From positions 43,422,925-43,486,924 of the forward strand of contig OY821772.1 of NCBI GenBank assembly GCA_963682175.1: a stretch of 64,000 nt of DNA, written 5' to 3'. This document shows, piece by piece, positions 32,846 to 43,500 of the stretch. Numbering within the stretch: the stretch's first letter is position 1; each line of letters opens with the position of its first letter. Source of the stretch: Triglochin maritima (taxonomy: Eukaryota > Streptophyta > Magnoliopsida > Alismatales > Juncaginaceae). The notes below the pieces were generated by a model, which had not been told where the DNA came from, searched no databases, and saw nothing but the letters and a program-made list of their open reading frames with translations. The position numbers were made by a program, and so were the translations under genes.

Positions 32846-32920
32846 TTTGTTGTAGTCTATATTTCGTATGGTTTGTATTTCCCTTAGTTTGTATTTCGTG
32901 TTGTAGTAGTCTGTATGGTT

Positions 32921-34522
32921 TGTAGGATCGTGTGGGTTATGGGTCCACTAATCACTATTACGCTAATCACCTATTGAACCCTAATTAACTACTTGGTTGA
33001 TCGATCAAAGAAATGCAGCGGAAATTAAAAACAAATCAAGCACAAGTAGGAAATCAATGCAAACCACACAAAGACGCGTCGGATTTACAGAGGTTCGGCC
33101 GCGCCTACGTCCTCTCTTGCAAGCCCCTCTCGAATCCCCGTTCGAGCTCCTCTTGCGTCTTCACTATGCCTCCCCGTTCCGGGCCGGGAGCAACGCCTTT
33201 TACAAGTCTTCAAGCTCGCGAACAACCCTCGCCGAGCTTGGCACCACCTCTCACAACCCGAGAGGATCACTTCGGGCTTTCACCGAAATCTCTACTTCTT
33301 GTCTTGGGCTTTCACCAAGACCCTTGCTCACTTTGTCTTGGGCTTTCACCAAGACCCTTGCTCTCTTGACAACAATTGGAGTGGAACTCACTCTTCTAGT
33401 ATTGAGCACAACAGATGCTAATATGAATGTATGATGAAGGATGTGGAAATTAGGCTTTGGAATCACTAATTGGGAGCTTTGAGGTTGTGGAAAATCTCAC
33501 TATAAGTTTGACACTTTGGAGTTGTGAAATCTTGTGGAAAACTAAGTGTGAACCTCTATTTATAAGCTCCTAAAGATTTCTAGCCGTTTGGACAAGATTT
33601 GATTGGAGTTTGTGCAAAGCACACAAAAACAGAAAATCGGATTCAGAAATCTGTCCAGAAACGGTCGACCGAAAGGTGTATCGGTCGACCGAACCCTTGA
33701 GTCTGTTGATGGATCGGTTGACCGAACATAGGTACTGGTCGACCGAATCACTTAAGTTCTATAGGTCAACGGTCGACCGAGCAGGTACCGGTCGACCGAA
33801 CTACTGGGTTCAGTAGAGAGAAATCTTGATCGGTTGGACAAACTTGTGTCGACCGATAGCAGGGGGTTTTTCACGAATTAAACGGTCGACCGAAAATGGT
33901 ATTTTGTTCGACCGGTGCAAAAGTATTTGGGGGTGTATATAGGAAAAATGTGTATACGACCGTTGTATAATACGACAAATAAAACGGTCGTATTTTTACC
34001 AGAAATGGCAAACGAAACGGTCGACCGAAGGTCTACCGGTCGACCGAACAGGTCTGGGTAATCGGTTAATAGAAGGTGGAATCGGTTGAACGAATTGGTC
34101 TGGTATAACAAATATTGTGTATAACCGGTCGACCGAAAAGGTGAACGGTCGACCGAACTCAGGTAGACTGGCGACCAATGTTTTTAGGTGTTTAGGTGAT
34201 CTAATGGAGTCCAAATGATATGATATTTTGTGTGTGACTCCTACAAGGAACCTAGTGTGTGAATGCATGCATATTAGCTTATGTTATGCTCAATTCACAT
34301 AAGTTCCTAATACTCAAAGAAAGGTAAAATTACATGTCTTCAATCCTAGCTTGATTACATGTCTTGACTTGATTTTTCTTCTTTCTTGAGTCTTGATCAC
34401 CTGTAGATGTTAGCACAATACAACATGTATACTATTATACTACATGTGCTAATCTGCATGTCCTAATTAAGATTAGGTTTAATTACATCATCAAAATACG
34501 GATTAAGGCCAAAAAGCCAACA
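32921..34522 (-). repeat. LTR-B element, 3' LTR (1602 bp)
   Basis: TGTAGGATCG at 32921 to GCCAACA at 34522. Minus-strand TATA box TATAAATA at 33557-33564; the array lies at 33661-34156, just upstream of it in transcription direction. Confidence 0.92.
33661..34156. repeat. CGGTCGACCG array in LTR-B 3' LTR
   Basis: About 14 copies, mostly (A/T/C)CGGTCGACCGA, a few as CGGTTGACCG or with a lost half-site. The array begins about 97 bp upstream of the TATA box. Confidence 0.9.
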
Positions 34523-34540
34523 ATCTCCCCCTTTTTGATG
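34523..34540 (-). other. Polypurine tract of the LTR-B element
   Basis: The minus strand reads CATCAAAAAGGGGGAGATT directly before the 3' LTR, the usual copia polypurine tract. Further CTCCCCC runs (on the plus strand) are scattered to 34860. Confidence 0.8.
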
Positions 34541-35200
34541 ATGGCAACCTATATCTTAAATCAACCTAATACTTGAAATTTGTATATGTTAACTATGCAT
34601 ATAAATGCTCCCCCTATGGATGTGCATAGTTTATCTTGACAAATTCATGTATATTTCAAGTATCCCTAATTTATTACTTCTCCCCCTTTGACATCTATCA
34701 AAAAATCAATAATCAATGTAATATATGAAATGAAATTTCTCCCCCATTTACAATTATATATAATTATTTGAGTTCAATTTAGATGTCATTTGTAATGAAG
34801 ATGCTCCCCCTAAATTTTGCACTTCATTACTCTAATAAAAGATATAACAAGTAAGCTCCCCCTATCAATAAGGCTAAGTGGAAACAATAAGTATGATTAA
34901 AGTTAAGTTCAATTAAGTTTCTATTTAAGCCTTATTCTAACATCCATTTAAAATTTGACATTTATAATCAATGGATGTGGTATATGATTTGCAAAGAATG
35001 GGGTAAATGATTTTCAGTGAATTGAATTCTAAGGATATGACAATTAAGCATATAAACTAGATTAGAGCTAATTTTTCAGAAATTCCAAAGATAGAAATTT
35101 ATACCAAACTTGAATCTTGAGTAGCTCCAATCTTGACTTGGTGATGCAACCGGATTCGAATTCGACGCTTTTGCTCGTCCGGTCACCACCAATCTCGTCC

Positions 35201-36829
35201 TCAAGCACCTACAAGTGTAGATTTAGGTACCCAAACAATTTTGGGTCCTTGAACATTAGCTTTTGGGATCCAAACCATTTTGGTTTTGGGTGCCCACACA
35301 CTTGAGGAACTAGATTTAACAAATAAATGCTTGCCATTTAAAATAGTATGAGATACATGGTTTTTCAAATGCACATTGTATCCTAAACCATGTTTAGCTA
35401 ATGATTGTCTTTGACTACTCAAAAGCATATCAAGCATTTTTGTTCCTTTAGTGAACATTTCTAGATCTTTTCTTAATTGTATATTTGAAGCTTTAAGATC
35501 TACATGTTCATAAACAATAGGTGTTTTACTTAGACTAGCAAGTGATGATTCATTTGATTCAAGTCTAGCAATCACCTCATTCTTTTCATTCATGATTAGT
35601 TCAATTTGGCATTTAAGATCATTTATAGTTTTTCTAGCATTTTTGTTCTTTTCACAAACGATCTCATATTGTTTAACTAAATCATGAAATGCATTTTGGA
35701 GCTCATCTTTAGTAAATGTTTCATTAGATGCTCTTGAGTTTGAGCTATCACTAAGATCTCTAGATGAGCAAGAATTAGAAATATAAGAGTTAGAGGCTAC
35801 CTCACTCAATTCATCTTCAATTGCCATGTGACATGAGTAAGCAAATTCTCCTCTACTATGCAAGGTGGAAGATGATGTTGATGGTGATGAGGAGTCATCC
35901 CATGTAGCTTTGTGAGCTTCTTCTCTCCTTTCTCTTCTCTTGCTCCTTCCCTTCTCTTTTCTTTTCTCCCTCTTTTTCTCCCCTTCTTTTCTCTCAATTT
36001 TGCTTTCCTCCTTCTCCTTCTTTTCTCTTCTCTCAATCCTAATACCCCTTCTTTCAATTTTGTCTTCTTTATTCTTGAGGTATTTGAAAAAATCTTGGGC
36101 AAGGACCACGATTTCTTCTTCTTCATCTTCTCTATTTTGCTCCTCAAAATCTGCATGTAAGGCCATAGTAGGAGTTTTCTTGGAAGCTTCTTTTTCTTTG
36201 CGATGACTCAATTGAAGCTCATAGGCCATGAGATTTCCAATGAGTTCCTCCATCTTCAATTTGGAAAGATCGTGCGATTCTTCAATTGCGACGACCTTGT
36301 CTTCCCAATCGTTGCTCAATGATCGGAGGAATTTCCGAGTCATCTCTCCTTCATTTATCCTTCTTCCAAGAATCAAAAGAGAGTTAGTAATATCGGTGAA
36401 GTGAGTGTTCATGTCGCTTATGTTCTCACCGATTTGCATAGAAAATATTTCATATTTATGCATGAGGAGACTTATCCTAGTTTCTTTGGTTTTGCTATCA
36501 CCCTCATGATGCATTTGTAACATATGTCATATTTCATTGGCACTTTCACATCCCCTAATTCTATTGTATTCTCCCTCATTAAGGCCACAATAAAGAATAT
36601 TCATAATTTTTGAATTCATTTCAATTTCTTTCATTTGAGGCCTAGATAAAGAATCTAACTCATTTTCATTTGGGGGGATGTATGGAGTTTGAATAAACTT
36701 CCAATACTTAAGGTCATTTGATATTAAAAAGATTTTCATTCTATTTTTCCAATAATCATAATTTGACCCATTAAGCAAAGGAGGCCTTGTGGTGCATAAA
36801 CCCTCTAAGTGATTAGATGTTGAAGCCAT
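35201..36829 (-). pseudogene. Copia-type Gag protein of LTR-B element, one in-frame nonsense codon
   Basis: Start MASTSNHLEG at 36829, a typical copia Gag N-terminus (PPLLNGSNYDYWKNRMKIFL, DUF4219-like), then the UBN2 gag domain (MLQMHHEGDSKTKETRISLL, FLRSLSNDWEDKVVAIEE, LKMEELIGNLMAYE). A TGA at 36527-36529 falls where relatives have Trp (SANEIW-x-MLQ); both sides are in the same frame, so this is one point mutation. Downstream is a highly charged stretch (IERREKKEKEESKIERKEGE), then a coiled-coil segment with KKNARKTINDLKCQIEL-like heptads. The C-terminus (MVWIPKANVQGPKIVWVPKS) matches the linker found before the protease in full-length relatives, and translation stops there. No zinc knuckle and no pol follow. 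Without the stop codon it would be 542 residues. Confidence 0.85.
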
Positions 36830-36868
36830 GCTAAAATTACGGTAAAGTAATGAAATTTAGCTAACAAG

Positions 36869-36880
36869 GCTCTGATACCA
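36869..36880 (-). other. Met-type primer binding site of the LTR-B element
   Basis: The minus strand reads TGGTATCAGAGC, two bases from the 5' LTR. Confidence 0.88.
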
Positions 36881-36882
36881 AA

Positions 36883-38299
36883 TGTAGGATCGTGTGGGTT
36901 ATGGGTCCACTAATCACTATTACGCTAATCACCTATTGAACCCTAATTAACTACTTGGTTGATCGATCAAAGAAATGCAGCGGAAATTAAAAACAAATCA
37001 AGCACAAGTAGGAAATCAATGCAAACCACACAAAGACGCGTCGGATTTACAGAGGTTCGGCCGCGCCTACGTCCTGGTGCAGCGGATCTACTTCTTGTCT
37101 TGGGCTTTCACCAAGACCCTTGCTCACTTTGTCTTGGGCTTTCACCAAGACCCTTGCTCTCTTGACAACAATTGGAGTGGAACTCACTCTTCTAGTATTG
37201 AGCACAACAGATGCTAATATGAATGTATGATGAAGGATGTGGAAATTAGGCTTTGGAATCACTAATTGGGAGCTTTGAGGTTGTGGAAAATCTCACTATA
37301 AGTTTGACACTTTGGAGTTGTGAAATCTTGTGGAAAACTAAGTGTGAACCTCTATTTATAAGCTCCTAAAGATTTCTAGCCGTTTGGACAAGATTTGATT
37401 GGAGTTTGTGCAAAGCACACAAAAACAGAAAATCGGATTCAGAAATCTGTCCAGAAACGGTCGACCGAAAGGTGTATCGGTCGACCGAACCCTTGAGTCT
37501 GTTGATGGATCGGTTGACCGAACATAGGTACTGGTCGACCGAATCACTTAAGTTCTATAGGTCAACGGTCGACCGAGCAGGTACCGGTCGACCGAACTAC
37601 TGGGTTCAGTAGAGAGAAATCTTGATCGGTTGGACAAACTTGTGTCGACCGATAGCAGGGGGTTTTTCACGAATTAAACGGTCGACCGAAAATGGTATTT
37701 TGTTCGACCGGTGCAAAAGTATTTGGGGGTGTATATAGGAAAAATGTGTATACGACCGTTGTATAATACGACAAATAAAACGGTCGTATTTTTACCAGAA
37801 ATGGCAAACGAAACGGTCGACCGAACAGGTCTGGGTAATCGGTTAATAGAAGGTGGAATCGGTTGAACGAATTGGTCTGGTATAACAAATATTGTGTATA
37901 ACCGGTCGACCGAAAAGGTGAACGGTCGACCGAACTCAGGTAGACTGGCGACCAATGTTTTTAGGTGTTTAGGTGATCTAATGGAGTCCAAATGATATGA
38001 TATTTTGTGTGTGACTCCTACAAGGAACCTAGTGTGTGAATGCATGCATATTAGCTTATGTTATGCTCAATTCACATAAGTTCCTAATACTCAAAGAAAT
38101 GTAAAATTACATGTCTTCAATCCTAGCTTGATTACATGTCTTGACTTGATTTTTCTTCTTTCTTGAGTCTTGATCACCTGTAGATGTTAGCACAATACAA
38201 CATGTATACTATTATACTACATGTGCTAATCTACATGTCCTAATTAAGATTAGGTTTAATTACATCATCAAAATACGGATTAAGGCCAAAAAGCCAACA
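36883..38299 (-). repeat. LTR-B element, 5' LTR (1417 bp, with deletions)
   Basis: Compared with the 3' LTR it lacks about 175 bp (equivalent to about 33115-33290), replaced by about 9 bp, and lacks 19 bp of the array near 37815. The minus-strand TATA box and the rest of the array (37457-37933) are kept. Confidence 0.9.
37457..37933. repeat. CGGTCGACCG array in LTR-B 5' LTR
   Basis: Identical to 33661-34156 except that one palindrome plus its spacer (19 bp) is missing, as produced by recombination between adjacent copies. Confidence 0.9.
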
Positions 38300-38304
38300 T
38301 GGTT

Positions 38305-38640
38305 TGTATTTCCCTTTAACATATGTTTCATGTGGTTGGTTGTATTTCGTATTTTAGTATTATTAATGATTGTTCTTATGGTATTGTTGTATTAATATTT
38401 TTTCTATTTAACTTGATTTTTTTATTTTTACTATTAAACCACCTTGACAGTTCGTTCGGGGGTCTCGCTCCCCGGTGAGCGAGCGACATTCCACCTCGCC
38501 GGTGAGGTGGCGGGGTGGCAAGGGGGCAGCGCCCCCTGGAAATTTTTTAGATTTTGAATTGTTGGTTCTGTAATTTTTTTAATTTTAATCACTTACAAAA
38601 AATTATTACCCCACATTTATAACAAATACCCAATCCATTA
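38305..38640. repeat. GC-rich repeat shared with the 26.6-kb insert
   Basis: After the 3' flank of the ORF1-like unit, 38455-38600 contains CCACCTCGCCGGTGAGGTGG-type dyads and GCAGCGCCCCCTGGAAATTTTTT-like sequence. The latter matches about 26600-26740, so both are copies of one dispersed repeat. Confidence 0.55.
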
Positions 38641-38689
38641 GTAACAAAACATCCACTAAATAATTAAAAAAAACCAATGGGAGGGGGAC

Positions 38690-38815
38690 ACGTGTCCCCC
38701 ACCCTTGGGCGCCCGGGCGTCTACCCGGGACGCCCAACGCCCGGGCACGTGCCCGGGCGGACGTCCCGGGCGGGCACCCCACGGGCGCCCGGGCGGGGCA
38801 CCCCCGTTAAGGGTG
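38690..38815. repeat. Dense GCCCGGGC palindrome cluster
   Basis: About 125 bp of over 75% GC in AT-rich surroundings, with at least six CCCGGG sites (GGGCGCCCGGGCG, GCCCGGGCACGTGCCCGGGC and similar). There is no convincing ORF. It could be the subterminal part of a transposon or a structured repeat. Confidence 0.6.
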
Positions 38816-39878
38816 CCGTAAAGGAAATGGTACCAACGTGACATTCAAGCACGCAAGGTCAAAATCAGCAAGAGATTAACTAATGCAAGACCAAGTCAAC
38901 ACGACATTCATGCTTAACAAGGGGTTGCATTGGCAGGAGATCAAAGCTAACACCAACTAAGCCAACCACAAGATCCACCCAACAACACCGGCGAGACCCA
39001 CGGTCCAGCACGGCAAACCAGACAACATCGATGCCTGCGAAGCCTAACACGATGACCTGAGCCATTCCAACACTGATGATGTCGTCGCTGATCCAACTCC
39101 CACAACCACACCATCTAGGACACTAGATAGAGGAAACCGATGATAGTGACGTACCTTCCAAAGGAGCTCGTTGGAGAAGGGGACACCTTTCCCTCCGCAC
39201 CTATGTGCGGATCGCACCGTCGTCGGAGCTCCTCGTCGTCGTCGGAGTGTACTGAGAGGGAGGAGAGGAGGATGAGGGAGAAAGATGTGGGTTTGGGGGA
39301 AAAAGGGTTAGGGATTATGGTAGCTTGGGGAGGAGGGCTTAACAGTTCTAGTCGTCATGAATATCACCTTTGACTTCTTCGGAATTGAAATGCAAGCACA
39401 TTAGAGTTACGATCATGCCACCGAAAAAAATCCTCTTTTCCTATCACTTCCGAACGACTTCATCCCAGATCTCATCCTCAAACCCTAATTCTCTCTTCCT
39501 CCTAGAACTCTCTCTTCCTTATCCTTAAATCATCTCCTCTCCTCATTCTTTGCCAACGCCTAAATCGTCTCATCCTTCTCCGCCAACACCAAATCCAAAA
39601 AAAATCCAAAACAAAATTTGCACAATAAATATCTATTTATGGTTGGGGGTGGCAAGAAGAATAAGAAAGACAAATATGTGACAAACGAAATGAGAGAGAT
39701 TGGGGAATCAAAGAGAAACTTCTAAAAGTAGCTTGTGGATGGGGAATGAGTGAGTGGACATAAGCTTAGTCATAAGTGGAATGAACTTTAAGTGTATAAG
39801 CTTGAGAGTTGTCGATATAAATTAATTTAGTGTCATCAAATATTCGATAACATATTTTTCTTAGTGCCATTTTCATAC
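38816..39878. other. Region upstream of the MITE, no supportable gene
   Basis: GC-rich to about 39350, then AT-rich. A CTCCTCGTCGTCGTCGGAG stretch and purine-rich leader-like DNA (39220-39330) might be the remains of a 5' UTR or LTR. No conserved protein reading was found in either strand. Confidence 0.35.
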
Positions 39879-39886
39879 CTTTATAA

Positions 39887-40076
39887 TAGAGGTGAGCAAA
39901 ACCCGGTCCAGTCCGGACCGAAACAAAAAATTTGGATCCGGTCCGGTCCAATTTTATTTTTTTTAAAATTTAAGGTAAAAAATTGGGTTTTTGGACCGGA
40001 TCGGACCGAACCGGTCCGGTCTCCGGTCCGACCCTTCGAATTTTTCCGGTCCGGTCCGGACCGAGGCTCAGCCTCA
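39887..40076. mobile_element. hAT-like MITE, 190 bp, TSD CTTTATAA
   Basis: 8-bp duplications CTTTATAA at 39879-39886 and 40077-40084 flank TAGAGGTGAGC...GCTCAGCCTCA ends, which form imperfect terminal inverted repeats. The interior repeats CCGGTCCGG / CCGGACCG words. Eight-base duplications are characteristic of hAT elements. It has no coding capacity. Confidence 0.82.
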
Positions 40077-40535
40077 CTTTATAACGTTATAAATATAGCT
40101 TCATGCCTCCACAAGTCCACACAACTCTAGTTTCAATAAAAAAGATCCTAATTTTAGATCATTTTCTATAATTCCAATTTCAATAACGGCAAAATTCATA
40201 AGAAAACCCCATTTCACAAACAAAAAACACTTCATAATAAACAAATTTTCAATAAAACCCCCCAAAATATCAAATATAACAATTAACAAACCACCCGCAA
40301 AAAACACTCCTGAAAAAAAAACGACTATATTATTTTGTTGATCTATCTGTAGCTCGCAAAACTGAAATCTACAGGCCAGAAAGTTTTTTTTTTATTTAAA
40401 AGAATTCCTAATCATGCTTCTTACCTAAATCAAAAAAACCCGGAAAAAGGCAACGAAGTTGAGTTCCTAACAGAAATTGGGTGGAAAACCTCTGACACTT
40501 TACCGCCCAATCCCATCTATTCATTCCACAGCCCC

Positions 40536-40542
40536 TATATAA
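40536..40542 (+). promoter_or_regulatory. Candidate TATA box of the TM9SF gene
   Basis: TATATAA, 41 bp before the start codon and followed by a CT-rich stretch. If used, the 5' UTR would be only about 15 nt, so other start sites are possible. Confidence 0.4.
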
Positions 40543-40582
40543 CCCCCCCTCCCCTCTTCCCGTCCCAAAACTCTCCGACGAC

Positions 40583-43500
40583 ATGATTCCGGCGGCGATC
40601 GCGGCGGCGCTGCTGTCTCTCTTCTTCGGGTTCCCCGGAGTCGCGTCGGACGCGTCCAACCACCGGTACAAGTCCGGCGACGCCGTCCCGCTTTACGCCA
40701 ACAAGGTCGGGCCTTTCCATAACCCCAGGTCAGCGCTAGATCTAGGGTTTCGGATTCGAGATCGGTGGGTTGTGAATCCGGATCTGGGGGTTTTGGTGGG
40801 GATTTGGTGGTGGTGTTGGTTGTTACTTCGAAAGTAGGTTTTACTGGATGAGTTTGCTTGATTATGCGTTTTACATCTTAAAGTTGTCATTTTGATGTGT
40901 GAATTTGTTTTTTGTTGTTTGATTCTAGTAATGTGGCTTTGGCCGTCTCATTTGGATTCTCAATTTGTAATTACGATGGCATTGACCGGAAAGTTTTGGG
41001 TTTTATGGTTTTGATTGTCCATCGATCGGATTTCTTTGATGGTTGACTTTAAGTTGGATGGTTGATTTTGAGTTAGACATGAAATTTGAAGTGGAAATGA
41101 TGATTTTACCTAGAAAAATACTATTCCTGCATCTAATAATACTCTTCGAAATGAGAGTAGGATTTCCTAGGACCCTTTTTGAGTAAGGGATTACTCTAGA
41201 AAGGCAGAAATATATTGAGGTGAGAAGTTGGAAAAGACACTTCAAATAAGATATACAAATATGCAATGCTAATCCGCTTATCTGACCTGGACTCTAACTC
41301 CCATTAACTTCTTTGAAGAAAGTTTAGGATGTTATTTCAATAATGGTGGTTTGAGTTTAAATCATCCTGACTTTGTGTGTGTTTTTATTGCAGCGAGACA
41401 TATCGTTACTTCGATCTTCCCTTTTGTATTCCAGGTTTGTGTATCTTGCATTTGTAAACTTGGATCCGTTTTTGCCTTTTGATGTTAGATCTCATTTAAA
41501 ACTTAATGTTACTACAGCTCATTTGAAGGAGAAGAAGGAGGCTTTAGGAGAAATTCTGAATGGAGATCGACTTGTTGATGCACCTTACAAGCTTGATTTT
41601 CTTGTTGACTTTGACTCCAATGTTATTTGCAAAAAGAAGCTTAAAAGGGAAGAAGTAGCCCAGTTCCGAAGTGCTGTTAACAAGAATTACCACTTCCAGA
41701 TGTATTATGACGACCTTCCCATCTGGGGATTTATTGGCAAGGTAGAGAAGGATCTGAAGGGGAACCCTAATGAATCCAAGTATTACCTTTACAAGCATGT
41801 TCACTTTGAGATTCTCTACAACAAGGATAGAGTGATTGAGATCAATGTAAAGACTGATCCAAATACAGTAGTGGATGTTACGGAGGACCATGAGGTTGAG
41901 GTGGAATTCATGTACTCTGCTAAATGGAAGGTAACAAATGCACCTTTTGAGAAGAGGATGGAGAAATACTCACAATCGTCCGCACTGCCACAGCATCTTG
42001 AAATCCATTGGTTCTCCATCATAAATTCATGTGTTACAGTGCTGCTACTGACGGGATTTCTTGCTACAATCCTAATGAGGGTCTTGAAGAATGATTTTGT
42101 CAGGTATGGAACTCTTCAAAACTTTATTATTATTCTACTTTACGGTATCCACATACTTGTACATATTCGTACAATACTTTATCTAGAAGTGGACAGATGG
42201 AAGCTTAACTTTAACAGACTAGAAATGTAGACATGTTACTCGTTATTTCCTTTTCTCACATTGGAAGACATTAGGCATGAAATATGGATTTGCATTTGTA
42301 AATGGTTATCTGAGCAGTTCATGGTAATGTTTGTTATCATGAATCACACCATATATGCTGCGATTCTTATCTTGTTGAGACCACTTCTCATTTTTATATA
42401 TATATTATACCTGTCTAATTAATAGGATAATACTTTTTCTTTTTTTTGTTTTGCACTGTCTATGCTCTTGGGACAAATAGTGAAATATTTAAGTAAGAGA
42501 GCATTTTCTTTCTATTGTGTTTATTTGTATATGTTTAATGAGACAATGACTTTTCTTGGAAGAATTGTAGCATCAAAGTTATCAATGTTCTAGTACTACT
42601 GCATTTTTGAATTACGATTCACGAAATTTAATACTATAAATCAAGAATTGAATGTAAGTTTATATTATTCCTAATTGTGTGTGTAAAGATACGAGCATGA
42701 CGAGGAAGTGGATGATCAAGAGGAAACTGGGTGGAAATACATACATGGGGATGTCTTCAGATTTCCGAAGAACAATTCCCTGTTTTCTGCCTGTCTTGGT
42801 TCTGGCACACAGCTCTTCACACTGTGGGTTTCTTTTGCAGAGCTCTTTTTTTTTAATATGACCTACTGCAAAAGAGGGAAAATATTGTTCCATGTTTTTT
42901 TTGGTTTTCTAATGTTGATTATTTTTGAGTTGCAGCACTATTTTCATTTTCATTCTCGCACTCGTTGGGGTGTTTTATCCTTACAACCGTGGTGCACTTT
43001 TCACGGCTTTGGTTGTCATATATGCTCTGACATCTGGTATAGCTGGTTACACAGCAACATCATTTTACTGTCAGCTTGAGGGGAAGAATTGGGTAGGTGT
43101 TTATCTTGAAGTTTCTTTTTCGGTTTCAGTATTCATTCTATTTTGATGATCATCTTTTGACTCCATACACGTATGACATATTCTATGAGCCCATATCAAA
43201 GCTCAAATGATTTTTTTGCCTGTACATAGAAATGAAATGAAAGGATTATGCAATATTACTGAGTTTTGTACTTGTGGCTTTGCAGGTTAGGAATCTGTTG
43301 TTAACAGGATGTCTTTTTTGTGGACCTTTGTTTCTGACATTCTGCTTCCTTAATACTGTTGCCATCGCTTACACTGCAACTGCAGCACTTCCTTTTGGAA
43401 CGATTGTGGTGATTGCTTTGATATGGGCTCTGGTGACATCTCCATTGCTTGTTTTGGGTGGTATTGCTGGTAAAAACAGCAAGCCCGAATTCCAAGCCCC

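Larger units (their letters stand above)
32916..38304 (-). mobile_element. Complete gag-only copia-type retrotransposon (LTR-B), TSD TGGTT
   Basis: Element 32921-38299, flanked by TGGTT at 32916-32920 and 38300-38304. It reads on the minus strand: 5' LTR 36883-38299, Met-type primer site 36869-36880, gag 35201-36829, purine tract next to the 3' LTR (34523-34540), 3' LTR 32921-34522. The internal region is only 2.36 kb and has no protease, integrase or reverse transcriptase, so the element depends on helpers. LTRs are near identical (I saw two substitutions) apart from two deletions in the 5' LTR. It sits about 70 bp downstream of the ORF1-like gene. Confidence 0.92.

Noticed and set aside
33661..34156. 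CRISPR-like look of regularly repeated palindromes with unique spacers
   Set aside because: Repeats are only 10-12 bp, spacing is irregular, the sequence is plant nuclear DNA within an LTR, and no cas genes exist.
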